Source of the DNA: Polytrichum commune | Lineage: Eukaryota; Streptophyta; Polytrichopsida; Polytrichales; Polytrichaceae | Reading direction: 5' to 3' | NCBI GenBank assembly: GCA_950295325.1 | Contig: OX485805.1 | Location: 50,060,758-50,124,757 of the forward strand | Length of the DNA: 64,000 bases | In this document: one piece after another, positions 35,309 through 47,262 of the stretch | Layout: each line of letters opens with the position of its first letter | Numbering within the stretch: the stretch's first letter is position 1 | Position numbers and translations under genes: made by a program | The notes under the pieces: model-generated | The model's database searches: none | The model's input: only the letters and a program-made list of their open reading frames with translations | What the model was told of the DNA's origin: nothing

Positions 35309-36023
35309 GACCTGCACAGGTGAGGCAAAATGTCGGCAGGTTGAAGGGAGAATTGCAGAGGCAGCTCACAGTGATGGATGTTGGAATTGAATGCGGGGCA
35401 ATGGATCGCACATAACATCTGCAATTCCCGGCTCAATTTCTAGCCAATTCCCTCGACCCGCCGAATTCGAACTTCCCCCTTCCTGCCCCACGTACTCATC
35501 TCGCCCGCCAGAAAAGACATCTAAATCATGTCCTTAGATCTGCCGCCGACATTGTGCATACCCACTACCACAGATGAAGACCGAGGCGGGAATCCGTAAG
35601 CCGAGAATCAAACAAACAGTTGCCTCCGTTGCGGCATCCCCAAATTGGCGGGAAACAAAACTATAAAGAACTCCCGCGGATCCCTATCCACAATATGTCA
35701 ACGACTAATCGTCCTGGAGGCGACTGGCACGTGGCGGTGCAAGGCTTTGTAAAGGCATCTCCGTATATCTAGTGTTGTCCTCCTCTGGTGTATCCGTATG
35801 TTGGGGTCATGTAGACTACAATACGTAGAAAACGGGCTACCAACAACCACTGAATCCACATAACTGACTTTAAATTTTTCCAGAAATAACATGAATTTTC
35901 TTTACAACGAGGGCTACTAGAATTTTTCCTCAACTCTGCAATTTCAGAACGCTGGTATTGAGTAATACGCACGTATACGGAGGGCAAGACCACTTCACAT
36001 CCGCAAGCACTTTTAGGGGTTAA

Positions 36024-37895
36024 GTCAAGATTTTGGCACAACATGCATTCCTTTGCTAGCAACATGGTTCCACCTCCTCTGTGCACTTGTCAACATTTTA
36101 CGCTCCAATGATTGACAAAAAAACTATCATTTAACTAATTAACTATTGTCATTCTATGAACTTAGAATGACAAAATGTCATCATTTGTATGCAACAACAA
36201 ATTCTATAGATTCTATCATAGTTGCATAATGAAACTTCATGGAGATATATAATAAAAACCATGAACATTCTTTGTATCATAATACATAGTTCAAGATTCA
36301 CGATGTTGCCAAGATTTCAAAATCATTGAAATATAAACCCTCCATCCTCAACACTCATGAAATCAAAAGTTAGTAACCCAACTTCGCCACCAACATGATC
36401 CAAGTATCTCATTGTTGTTGTCCTCAATTTAACTAGGGAGCTGTCATGTTTGAGGGGCGAGTGATTGCATAAAGATTGCCTAATTTGCATCCGCATGGGT
36501 TGTTGACAATCATGATGTATGCCATTGCATCATACAAGTTTGGCTCAGTGCATACATGTATTATATGATTAAAAAATCTTTCACATACTTCTAGTAACTA
36601 TGAGATCGACACTAGGGGATTGAGGTGATTTTGGTGATTTTGTGGGTTGTAGGCCATTTTAAAGTGATGTGGATTACATGAGGGATACAATTATTTATAT
36701 TCTCTCTCTCACTCACACACACACACAATTGATGTATTTAAATTTCTTTCTTTGGGGGGGGGGGAGCCCTAGAAACTCTAGATTAATCACATAGAAATAC
36801 TAGAAACTCCACATGTGTTGCCCATAGACATGTGCGGAGACTTCTACATCTAATGGAACTCCTCATGATGTTAGTGCAGTGGCACTTGGGGGTGCTTCCA
36901 CCACCCACATACATGGGGAGCCTACTCTCAAATTGGAGCACTCCTCTATGACATGAATATCTCATCAGTGTGCAAACCATTCCAACATCAGGTTGTCTAC
37001 ACAATGGGTGGCGCGCATGCTACAACTCAATGCATGTATCTTGCGACATGGTCGGGCCACACAATTTTGTGCAAGTTTGTGTTGCTTGTCTTAGAGTATC
37101 TATGAAGGATTCGTTCAAATTTATGTTTTATCCATCCCATGATCTCTAAGGTATGTTGACAAAAGATATATTGGCATTGTCGAGGTTGAGGCGATGAAAG
37201 GAGTAGTTTTGATGATTTTGGAGTTGCCAACATGTTCATGATGTCATCACTCAAGTAGTTATTTATAAATTTTTTTGATGAAGAATGATTCATCGGGTCA
37301 TTAATTGCATATCAATATGTGTATGTTATTATATGATTAGATTGTTATGATTTTATGTTGATCAACCTCTATATGTGAGACTGGTTTGTGTACCATTTGG
37401 TAAAAATTGTGTGGTTGCAATCTTGAGAGAGGAACTTCATAGTGTTTGTGTTGGTGTGATGATTAAATTGACTGTGTTTAATTGGAGTCACTTCAATCAA
37501 TTGTTTGTGAGTGCTTGTATGTGATTGTTGGCAACTAGAATGGTGGTGTTGACCAAACCATCATCACATAATCAAGGTGAGCAAGTCACAAAGAATAATA
37601 TGTTAAGTTGAATGATTATGTGGTTGAGTCATCGTGTTAGCAAGCTAAAAGAAAAATACATGGTGTGTACAATTGAATTCAGGATTGTGTTCGTGCATAA
37701 TCTTATTCAAGATAATTGTGAGAATAAAACTATGATGGTATGAAACTATTAACTTGCCGTGAAATTACATTGACCCGTGAAGAGTGGCAATTGTCTAGTA
37801 TGAGAATGAGTAAATGAGTACAAACACAATATTCCTTTGACGCATCCAAACTTCAATGTCATCACAAAAATAGTTGATTAGAGAATTTAACACAA
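36024..37895. other. AT-rich spacer with simple repeats
   Basis: No gene is recognised. Simple sequence includes a CT/CA tract near 36700-36727 and a run of 12 G near 36755. Confidence 0.5.
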
Positions 37896-37903
37896 ATCTT
37901 TCG

Positions 37904-38725
37904 CTCGGGGGGGGTCACTCCCTTGTATATTTTGCATACACCTGCGATAATGACCTATTAAAATGGGGGCTATTTACCTGTGAGAAAGGATTATAAGGGA
38001 TGCTAATTTTTGAAATAATGGTAAATTGTTGTGATTATTTGCACCGTATTGGTAATTATAAATTCTTGAATGGTTGATTTTATGGTACCCTATATTACTT
38101 ATATGTCCAGGCTTCCAGTGGTGATTGCTTGATTGTTTTCGATTGTTTGGAAGCCGAATCCTCCGATTGTTCTAGGGCCTCGGAGAAGCAGAGTGCCACT
38201 CATGCACCAAGTTGAGGTCTGCCAACTAGGGTTGACAGAGGCGGGGGCGAGAGAGGGCGAGAGAGGGCGGGAGCAGAGTCCGGGGAGTTCTGTAGAGGAA
38301 ACGGCTAATTGCCGAGCTTTCTGGAGGTAGCTCGGATTTTTCAATTTTTACCCGAGAGTGGGCCTAGAGAGTGCAAAATTTATCGGTTGATAGCCCCCAT
38401 TTCCTAATGTATTTAGGCAATTAGCCGGCATTTTTTTCATTTATGCAATTTCCGAAAGGTCTAAAGTGGGGCCGGTTTTATATTTTGGGGGCAAAGTATT
38501 TAATTTTTGAAACTATCGTTTTTTCTCCATGCTATTTTATATGTACCACTTAGGTAATGTAATCATGTTTTGTCAAATGCTATATTACATATAATCATGT
38601 TTCACAATCCCAGAGCACCCTATACTACATCTAATAATTTTACAAATTTTACGCCAAATTTTTATACAAGACCCTATATTTTATCGCACGTAGTTCCTAC
38701 GTTTTTCGCCAGTGCCCCCCCCGAG
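37904..38725. mobile_element. DNA transposon with G-rich ends, 8-bp target site
   Basis: The element starts CTCGGGGGGGGTCACT. The reverse complement of its right end is CTCGGGGGGGGCACTG. A perfect 8-bp direct repeat, ATCTTTCG, lies on both sides (37896-37903 and 38726-38733). Eight-base duplications occur in hAT, P and KDZ/Zisupton elements. The end sequence does not let me choose. The 822-bp interior has a G+C-rich core (38150-38335) but no transposase. Confidence 0.75.
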
Positions 38726-38733
38726 ATCTTTCG

Positions 38734-40524
38734 TCAATGTTATAGAAGGACAATATTGAATGAACCGAGGAGTAGTCCTAGTGGAGAGTATTGTCATGCA
38801 ATAACTCTATATCGGATAGGATTCAAAGGCCTCATCCTTAAATAACATCAAATGTCATTGTAGTATCAACAAATTCTAACTTGATTATTATCATGAGACT
38901 ATTTAGAGAAGAAGAAAGTTGGAAGGTCAATAGTCTATGACAACCAAAAGGTTAACATGTAAAAGGCCATGGACTACAAAAATCACTAAATGACTCAAAA
39001 GATAGAGAAAACTATATATAAGAGAAATAAAATGACCAAGACTTGGTAAAGACCATTACATGACTATGTAATTCAATTAAAAATTAATGAAGGAAATTAA
39101 AGAATCTTGGAAGGATGATTGCACTCTCTTTTCAAGTTACATTTGAAAGGTTTAATTAATACAAGGCTATCGACTACACTAAAGTGCCCTTGGCTCTGGT
39201 AACAATACTCAAATGGGATACTAACGCAAGACTATTGCCAATGGCTGCACCTATGCTTGTGCACCACATTTGCTCCATTTCAAATGAACTCATTGCCAAA
39301 CCATTGCCAAGAAATAGCGTGAGGTTGAGTGACTGCCATAAATTGCATGAATTGTGAATGAGTGATTTTGATTTTTTTAATGTTAAAAGGACGAACTTCC
39401 AAATCCAAATCCCAAACTACCATTAATCATGTGATTCTCCCAATAAAACCTACTTGAGACACCTACACAATATACTAATCGCCTTTTAAGTCTTTCATGA
39501 TTGTTTGCTTGGTTTTTTGGTCATATTTTAACAAATAACTACAGTCATTATAAAACATAAATGAGTTGAGAGTCCCCTTTAAATCAATTGGATGCAAAGA
39601 AACCCCAAAATCCTTAAGCAATAAGTGTTCCCAATATTCTAATGTCATTATTTGTTGAACGAATTATGTAGGTTAGCTCTTATGAAAGTTGTTTATGGGG
39701 TCATAATCTCACTTGGACCTTATAATGTTCTTAAAATCAATTAATTTCACTATCCATAAGAAACGCACATCAAATTGTAATCGTCTACAACTTGATACAT
39801 AGACCATAATCATCATTATGTACATCAAATTAAACTTTATGCACATCTCTTTTGAATTGATAGATTAAATTCATTCCAACTGTCATTCTCATTATGTAGC
39901 ATCCATGCGTAGTCATTGAAGATTATTTTTTGTGGTGGAATTTCACAACTCTTACATTGTAAATTGTATGATTATCTTCGAGCTTCCTTACATGTTTTCA
40001 TAAATGGTCCAGTTGTATGACATGCAATATTCTCACTTAGAATCCATGAGAAAGATAGACTTGGGCTAGTGTGAATGAGGGATGCTTCACCTTGAGTATT
40101 GCCACAAGCTCCCAAAAGACATGGGTTTAGAAGAGAACTACATGTTCAAAACTTGTTTATCATTATAGGTACAATAATCAACATGCTTGGGAGGGCTCAT
40201 GTTCCCCCTCATGTACCATCATTGGACATTCATAATTCATGAATAATTTAAAATTAGTTCCATGTGTCGACATGCAATCCAACCTAAAAGTAAACAATAT
40301 GCCAAAAGTAACCAAACAATTTTTTTGGTGAATTGTCGAAAGCCTGAACTATGTACAATAATAAAAATAAAATAAAAGTAACGTCGGGGTTTTTTTGTAC
40401 ACCGACATGAATGGGAGCCTGTTCCTCCATATTGTGTTCATGTTTGACCAAGCATCACCGTACGGATACTTCCTTCCTCTCGGAAGGTGGGCTCCTTGAG
40501 CTTTTAAGAATGGATGGCACTTGT
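38734..40524. other. AT-rich spacer, nothing recognised
   Basis: No gene, RNA gene or structured repeat was recognised between the 8-bp-target element and the LINE remnant. Confidence 0.45.
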
Positions 40525-41960
40525 CGTCTAGGGGGGTTTAATAGGGGGTTGTTTGTTTTCGAGCTTCCTTTTGTTTAATATTAGGTATGTGAGATATTTA
40601 ATGGTAATTTGGTGTAAGTGTTTCATAAGTGTTTTGATCTCGTTTTTGGGTATTTTAAGTTTTTCTAGGTCTTCAATTGGTTGTCTGTGGATAGCTCCTC
40701 TAACACATGTTGTAATGGTGACGAGGGGGTTGACTTGCCAGCCAACTGCTCTAAGTGTTTGTATGAGTGGGTTGTATTTGGTGGTTTTTTCACTGTGCGC
40801 TGTATTTGGGAATATGTCGTGGCAATATGTGAATTCAATGAACTGTATGATATTTGACAACTAAGGGGGGAGGGGGGTTGGTTGTCCGTGGGGGCGCCTA
40901 GGACACATAGTATATCTGGTCTAAGTCTGGCTAGGCATATGCATGGTGAGGCGGGGCATGTGCATTTGAGTAGCCATTGTGGGACTGTATTGTCTTGTGG
41001 TCTAGAGTTTTGGTTGCCCGTATTTATGAGTGTATAATATCTTGTGTGTTTATTTGATTGTAGTGTGTGTACAATTTGGTGCACTGCTTTATTATGGCGT
41101 GCTATACGTAGGCCTTTTATGTGGGGGTTTGAGCATGTAGAGAGTAGGTGTGGCCATCTGTCTATGGTATTATTGGGGCATAGCGTGCAAATTGGGTTTG
41201 GGAACAAGTTAGGCCAAAAGACGTTTTAACAGTGGTCACCCATGTATCGGGCATAGTGGAGTTTTAGAGTTTGTGTAATTTGGGTGTCTATGATCCTGAG
41301 GTTTTTCCAGAATTGGTTGGAGAGTTTATGGTTAATTTGGTCGTTGTTTGTCCATTTGTCTATGTATGTGAATTGGGATTGGGCTAGTCTGAGTTATTGG
41401 TTTTTGTGTTCCTTATCGATGTGGGTTTGTAGGTTGCGTATAGCACCCGTGTGGGTGCATGTGGGGACTCCATTGAGCCAAAATGGTGTAGTGTGTGTTG
41501 TATGTATCCTAGGGGTGTTGGTATGTTTGTCTAGTAGGGCTCCGCAGTTGGCTAGTTGGTTCGCAATGTCGTTACCTATTATGCATGTATGTGCTTTGAC
41601 TTTATGTATTGTGATTTTGTGTGTGGACCATGTTATGTGGTTGACTATAGCGGAGATGAGTAGTTTGTCCGGGTGATAGTGTTGAGACGACGGGTGCCGT
41701 ATGTGGTTCTGTTTTAGATATATGCTATTGAGGCTATATGTAAATATGTGTATGTCTTGTGTATGTTGTTGTGTATTCTGGATGGCTATTAGGATAGCGT
41801 TTAGCTCCACTCCAAGGATGTTTTGTAGACTTGGGAGTCTCTCCACAATTTAGAGGTTATTGGCGGGACAATAGACTCCTGATCCCATTGTGTTGCCTAT
41901 GCCATTTTCGTCAGGGGGGGATAAATGATATGTATGTGTATATGCATTGCTAGGGCTTGA
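40525..41960 (-). pseudogene. LINE 3' remnant: RNase H, zinc knuckle, C-terminal domain
   Basis: The minus strand carries, in order, an RNase H-like domain (GSGVYCPANN, a stop, then LPSLQNILGVELNAILIAIQ and HKVKAHTCIIGNDIANQLAN), then FWKNLRIIDTQITQTLKLHY. Next come a Cys/His motif (CTLCPNNTIDRWPHLLSTC) and a C-terminal segment (AVGWQVNPLVTITT, HQITIKYLTYLILNKRKLEN). The usual catalytic Asp after IFT is Tyr (IFTYSLNS), and the final Asp of GNxxAD is Asn. In-frame stops occur near 41850 and 41226, and a frameshift near 40860 at a homopolymer run. The reverse transcriptase core is not recognised, so this is a dead 5'-truncated copy. Confidence 0.7.
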
Positions 41961-42054
41961 ATTTGAGGGGGTGTGTTTTGTAGAGTTCTAGTGGTAGGGG
42001 TTGTGTTTGGTGGTTGTTGTCCGGATGGTTGTAGTTTGAGGTTGCATGCCATGT

Positions 42055-42056
<2 letters not shown>

Positions 42057-42092
<36 letters not shown>

Positions 42093-42105
42093 GGGGGGGG
42101 GGGGG
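42057..42105. repeat. T35-G14 homopolymer tract
   Basis: Thirty-five T residues are followed directly by fourteen G. Lengths of such runs are unreliable in sequencing data. On the minus strand it reads C14A35. Confidence 0.9.
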
Positions 42106-42934
42106 ATGGGTGGGGGTCTTTTTGTGGGTGACTTTTTTATTTTAATATTATACAATTCGCGTATGTTGGTTTCTAGGGCGTGGGGTTCTTGTGGGGTGTC
42201 TGGGGGGTTTGGATTTTGTATGCTTAGTATGGTAGTGTATTGGTTTTCTAATTGATGTAGGTATTTTGGCCATTCCGATGTGGGGTTGTATTATATGGTG
42301 TTAGGTGGAATGGTTACCATCGTGTGTATTTCTGCGTGGGTGATGGGGGAGGGGGTTCTATTTGTGGTTGATTATGACAACGGTTTTGGTGTTGTGGTTT
42401 TCTTGGGTTGCCATGCGAGCCCAGTGGATTGATGTCATGGTAGTTTTAAGGTCTGGGGGGGGGTGGGCTAACCAACGCCTGCCCATTTTGATGAGTGTGT
42501 GTGGCCTATTGAGCCGGATATTATGTCCCGGTTGTGCGGGGAGTTGTATTGAGTGATTGTTACTGGACACGTGAGGGGCAAGGAATAATATGAGTGTGTA
42601 ATATTGTACGATTCTATTAAAGCTTGGAGGGTGGAGGGGTGGATACATGTACAATTTCGATAATAAAAATACAAGTGACGATATGTACATGTAAAAAGAT
42701 TTACATTCATACATAGTCATTAACATAAGTATACAAATATATCATCCAATAATAATGAACCCCTATCATACGTATAATACAAAACCCTAGTGTTCGTTGA
42801 AGACTTTTTCATCCCTTGGATGTAATTCATAAGTATATAGATCTGCAATATATGTCATAGAAGCTAATACAATTATTGTCTCTAAATCCACCATCTAATG
42901 ATCCATAAGATCGTAAGTCCACTTATTGTTGGTT

Positions 42935-43237
42935 CCTTTTATATACCAACATAAGCCAATCTTCATTTTTGATGGATGGTCCAACAATAGACCCCCCTCA
43001 AAGGAAATGACTCACAAAACGGACAAATATGCCATCCTCCAACCACTCCTATCCCAACTAGGATGGGAAATCCTACTATCCATTATAATTGTTGTAGGCA
43101 CGAGAGGTTTCATACACATAACAACTATCAAGTACCTCCATATCCCCAACCCCAAAACCCACAAATTAATGGTTTTTTTCCCACAAATTGCCATAAGATA
43201 TGTAACGCTAATCATTCTTAACAAAAGCAAACTATAA
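42935..43237 (+). pseudogene. LINE C-terminal fragment, opposite strand
   Basis: The plus-strand frame ends QIAIRYVTLIILNKSKL, aligning with QITIKYLTYLILNKRKL at the end of the minus-strand remnant at 40.5 kb. It also shares LGWEILLSIIIVVGTRGFIH with VGWQVNPLVTITTCVRGAIH. Only the last 100 codons remain. It is the same LINE family inserted in the other orientation. Confidence 0.6.
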
Positions 43238-43517
43238 AAGAACCACACCTTGATACAAATGGACTAAAACGTCTAACACGTAAACTTGATGTATATCATG
43301 CAACTAACACTAACTCACGGTCCACCTTTGAGATTAGGGAATAAGTTGCCCCCACACCCATGTTCATGTGGACATGGAAAAGTGGTGAACGGACATCGCA
43401 CGTTAATGGAGAACTCTTAATGGTCATTTTTCCTTTCTTTCTACTATTCAAAGAAAATGGCTTCTAGAAGTTGATATATCCAAAAGAGCTCCTAATGTGT
43501 ATATTTTTTTTTATATA

Positions 43518-44017
43518 GGGCCACTTCACACACGAGATTGAGAGCCCGTGAGCATTTACACTTCAAGCACTCTCATTGGTGGAAAAGGCAGAGTCGGTCC
43601 AAGTTCACTTCACACTACGCTTGAGGGACCAACGGAGTAAGTGAATACAAGATGGATGTAAAGTTTATATGGATTCCTACGTGGCATCGAATGGATCATG
43701 TTTCATGGTCACTTGGACTATTTTCGAAAACCACCTCTTGGAGGTAGGCCTAACACAAAATTGGGAGACCATGACACTTTGAACGCTCACAACCATTGGT
43801 TTATTCTATTTTATCATGTGTGAGGACTCACATGAATAGAAAATCATTGAAATAACATTTGGTTGAGAACCCGGCCACGTATGACTTCACACCACACTTG
43901 AGGGTATGTGACCACACTACATGGTTTTGGAGGTGTGTTGGGCCGGCCTTTGGACACTTTCTTTTGGGCTCTCACAATTTCATGGTCACGGCTCTTTGCT
44001 CGTGTGTGAAGTGGCCC
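43518..44017 (+). mobile_element. MITE, group B, full-length 500-bp copy
   Basis: The left end GGGCCACTTCACACACGAG pairs with the right end, which reads GGGCCACTTCACACACGAG on the reverse strand. This is a perfect 19-base inverted repeat. Flanking triplets are ATA and TTG, so the target duplication is not preserved. It is the most complete group B copy in the window and serves as reference for the others. Confidence 0.85.
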
Positions 44018-47000
44018 TTGGTTGTTGAGTAGAGAGTCGGTATCGATGGTGATTAGAATAGTATAATATGTGGAGGCAAATCATGGCAATATCATGTCAT
44101 GTATTAATGAACCCCGACGTGTTTAGGAGGAAAGAGCCCCCAACTAGTGTCAAAATAATATTCAATGTGGTCAAGGATATTCAATGTATATGAAGCAACA
44201 CCGATTCAATCGTAGAAGTGAAAATAAAGTCGGAAGTGACAACATTGATTAAACAAGAAAACGGTAGAACCGTGAGGCTTTGTTCTTTATTATGAAAGAC
44301 TACACTTGTAGTTGTCCACTTTACTCATGCCAATTCATGGCTATTCACTATACCAAACCTTTCTTGGATTTTGTGCACCTTCTTCTCAAATACGGGTCAA
44401 GGATTGAAGCTACTCATTTATCACCCGAATTTTTTAAAATAAATAATCAAGAACTACCGAAATAACTATAGTAAACTAGATTTCTTTCAATGCATTTTAG
44501 GGAGCACTTATATATAAACTATAGATAACATCCACATAAAATAAAGTGGACCAAAAATAACAAGAATTAACGTCCAAGTGTGAACACAAAGTGGTTAGCA
44601 AATTTGCTCTTGAAACGAAGAAGTTGATGCATAGTCTTTGTCCTACAGACATAGCCAACAAATGCGGTGTGTATTGAGTCTAGGAGGTCAAAGTTCATGG
44701 TAGGTATACTCGCCTTATTTATCTCGCAATTCATAAGCACTTCCGTAACAAACCCACTACCCCTTCCACTCTCAAATTTAGATAGTTTGCGAGCATGGCG
44801 TTCCGTAACATTGCTTTAGGCCAAAGGGCACGGTCCCTTTTCTAAATGGGGAAAAGGTACTAAATGTGAATGAATCATGGTTGGCTTGCTTGCTTTTTAT
44901 ATCAAACATATAAAGTTATTTGGTAACTATAGCAAGGAAGTGGTCCCACTGTCGGTTTGGTTTTGTATGGTGAGCAATATGCATGTTGAGTGTTGTTTAT
45001 TTTGCAAGGGTGGCGCAATATAAGACGGGTATGATATTCTTGAAATTTCAACTACTTTAAACACTATGAGTGTAATGCCTGAGTGTTGAGTAATGTTATG
45101 TCTTCTACCTTTCACCTTTCCTACTGCTTTGACTTCTACATTTCATATTATTTGATTTATTACACTTCCTAGTATTGTTATTTTTTCTTCCCTTTTTCCC
45201 CCTTTTTTTCCTCTCCTTTCACCATAAAAGGTGGGTGCTATGATTATTTGTATCTTTAACCTTGCTTTGGAGTTAGCATTATGAGATCAAGAGCTTCGAG
45301 GGTTTTCAACCTAGTAAGCGATAGTGTGGAAGCAGTCACAAATATTGCAGTTCTTCAATATTGTTTTGAGGTAACTCAAATTGTGAAGAATCGAAGGTGC
45401 AATGGGGAAGTGTGACAATTGAATTTGTTTGAGGCTTGGGGGGGGGGGGGGACTTTTTTGGGTTGTCTATGATGTAAATTATGAACCAAATTACTAGCAA
45501 AAGGAGAGTGGATGATGAGCTAATGAAGTTGAATGTTGTCTACCTACTGAAGAGCTTATCACTCGTAATCGATTAGGTCATGGACAAGATTTGAGAAATA
45601 CAAATGATATCAACATCCATGGACGAAAAGTTGTGTCAAGTTATGAGAACCCTTCTACTCTTGGACGAGAAATAGGTTATGTAATTTTAGTTTGTGCATA
45701 CAAAAAATAATCATACTATAAGGTAAAAATATTTCGTACATCCTATCTAAATTTGCCTCTAATTTGAGAAGAGTATACCAAACAATCCTCACAAACAACA
45801 CATATATATACATATAGATAGATAGATATATAAAAGAACATCATGTTATAACGTTTTCTATTGTGTATACTTCTTAAGATGTTTGGAGAGTTTATCACTT
45901 TGTTATTATTATTTGGTTGATTGAGTCTTCTTAAAGAATGGCTACACTCAAGTACTACAACAACGAATACAAGAAGTTAGTTTCACTGTCACTTTTCACT
46001 CCAAGTTATTGCCGGTGGATTTGAAATACATTAAGGGTAAAATTTGTGCCCTAAATATGCACTCAAGGTTGGTCGAGGGTACATATCACCAACCGAAGAC
46101 CCCTTTCAAATCTTGCACATGTACTACATAGTTGAATAATAAATGTCAATATATTCAAATGAAACTTGGATGAATTAGTGTTCACATGAATGTTTAATTT
46201 CGGTTCATACTAAGAGGATTTGGTGAGCCCATTAGTTTAGTGACAAGAACTTTACCCTGCTTGGCAAACTTGATGCCGGTTGAGGACTTGAGACTTAAAG
46301 TAGAGGATGTAACTTCATAGATGAATGCATGGTAACAATATATAATATCAATAATGGAATCAAAGAAATTATCGGAGTGATGCCGTCATTGCATAGTTAT
46401 TATTTAATAGGTATCGCGTCATGAGAAGAGTGTGATATACCCTGATTAGAAGAATTGACGTTGGATTATGTAAGAGTGTAAGACAAATCATGTTTTGTTT
46501 TACTTAACATGCGAGCAGATGGTGTTTGGAGTCAAACAACTCCAAAGAAAGAATTGGGTCAAACAATCCAAGAGAGAATCGTGCACAAAGGCTAGACAAC
46601 CATCAAGAATTTGTGCAAGGGAGATCTTTGTGTTGAACATAGTATTTGGAGAAACGTCACATTCACATGTAATTTATTTTTTCAAGGCTGACTTAGTTTC
46701 TAGTATTGTGGAGTGCACTTCAACTTAGGGAAATACTGCATTTTAAACCAATTTTGTATGGACACCTATTGTATAAGTTCATGGAGTAAAGGAGAGGTTT
46801 TATTTTTATTTTTATAACATGAATGTTATGCTTTGATTTCTATCAAGTGTGTATTGAAGTTAAAACCAAAAACATAAAAAGACTCCTTCCCTCATTATCA
46901 CTTGCACATGTTACTAGCATTTTGTAAATACATCCAGATGCAGTTCACAAAAGTTGCCTCCAAATACCACTTCAAGCTGGCCTTCTTTGTATTCAAGAAG

Positions 47001-47057
47001 ACGGCATTTGTGACATTTTTGTGTGCAATGTGACATTTTCACTGATATCATATTGTC
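44018..47057. other. Spacer, nothing recognised
   Basis: AT-rich sequence without a recognisable gene. Simple sequence includes a G12 run near 45440 and GATA/TATA repeats near 45800-45835. Confidence 0.45.
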
Positions 47058-47262
47058 GGAGTTAGACAACTCCAAGTAGAAGATATGAATCTCTCATCGC
47101 ATGGATGTTATTCATTGGAGCTAGACAACTCCTCAATGAATAAATGTAGTTGGAATTAAACAGTTCCAACTAGAAGAATGGATGATTGGATCGAGTTGGA
47201 ATTAGACAATTCCAACTAGGAGAATGGATGAATGCATCGAGTGGGAATTAGTCAATTCCAAC
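47058..47262. repeat. Array of five short palindromes
   Basis: Palindromic units begin at 47058 (GGAGTTAGACAACTCC), 47117, 47149, 47195 (GTTGGAATTAGACAATTCCA) and 47241. The last three are spaced exactly 46 bp apart and have 9-bp arms around a 4-base loop. The spacer GGAGAATGGATGAATGCATC recurs. A looser relative lies at about 46508. Each unit could form a hairpin or serve as a dyad protein-binding site. Confidence 0.8.

Larger units (their letters stand above)
29588..36023 (-). mobile_element. Complete piggyBac-superfamily element, 6.4 kb
   Basis: TTAA lies at both outer edges (29588-29591 and 36020-36023). The left end reads CCCCTAAAGGTGCATGCATA and the reverse complement of the right end reads CCCCTAAAAGTGCTTGCGGA, giving 12 of the first 13 bases identical. 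TTAA duplication and C-rich ends are diagnostic of piggyBac. The element is 6428 bp without target sites, longer than the 2.4-kb classical insect element. It is richer in G+C than its surroundings. It contains a recognisable transposase on the minus strand (31736-33475) plus extra frames on both sides. Ends and transposase agree with each other, so identification is firm. Confidence 0.92.

Noticed and set aside
42057-42105. A35 tract (minus strand) as the poly-A tail of the LINE remnant
   Set aside because: It lies on the 5' side of the RNase H segment, so it cannot be the tail of that copy. It may mark another insertion or be a simple repeat.
47058-47262. CRISPR array
   Set aside because: The regular 46-bp spacing is of near-identical palindromes with repeated spacers, in a eukaryotic sequence, with no cas genes.
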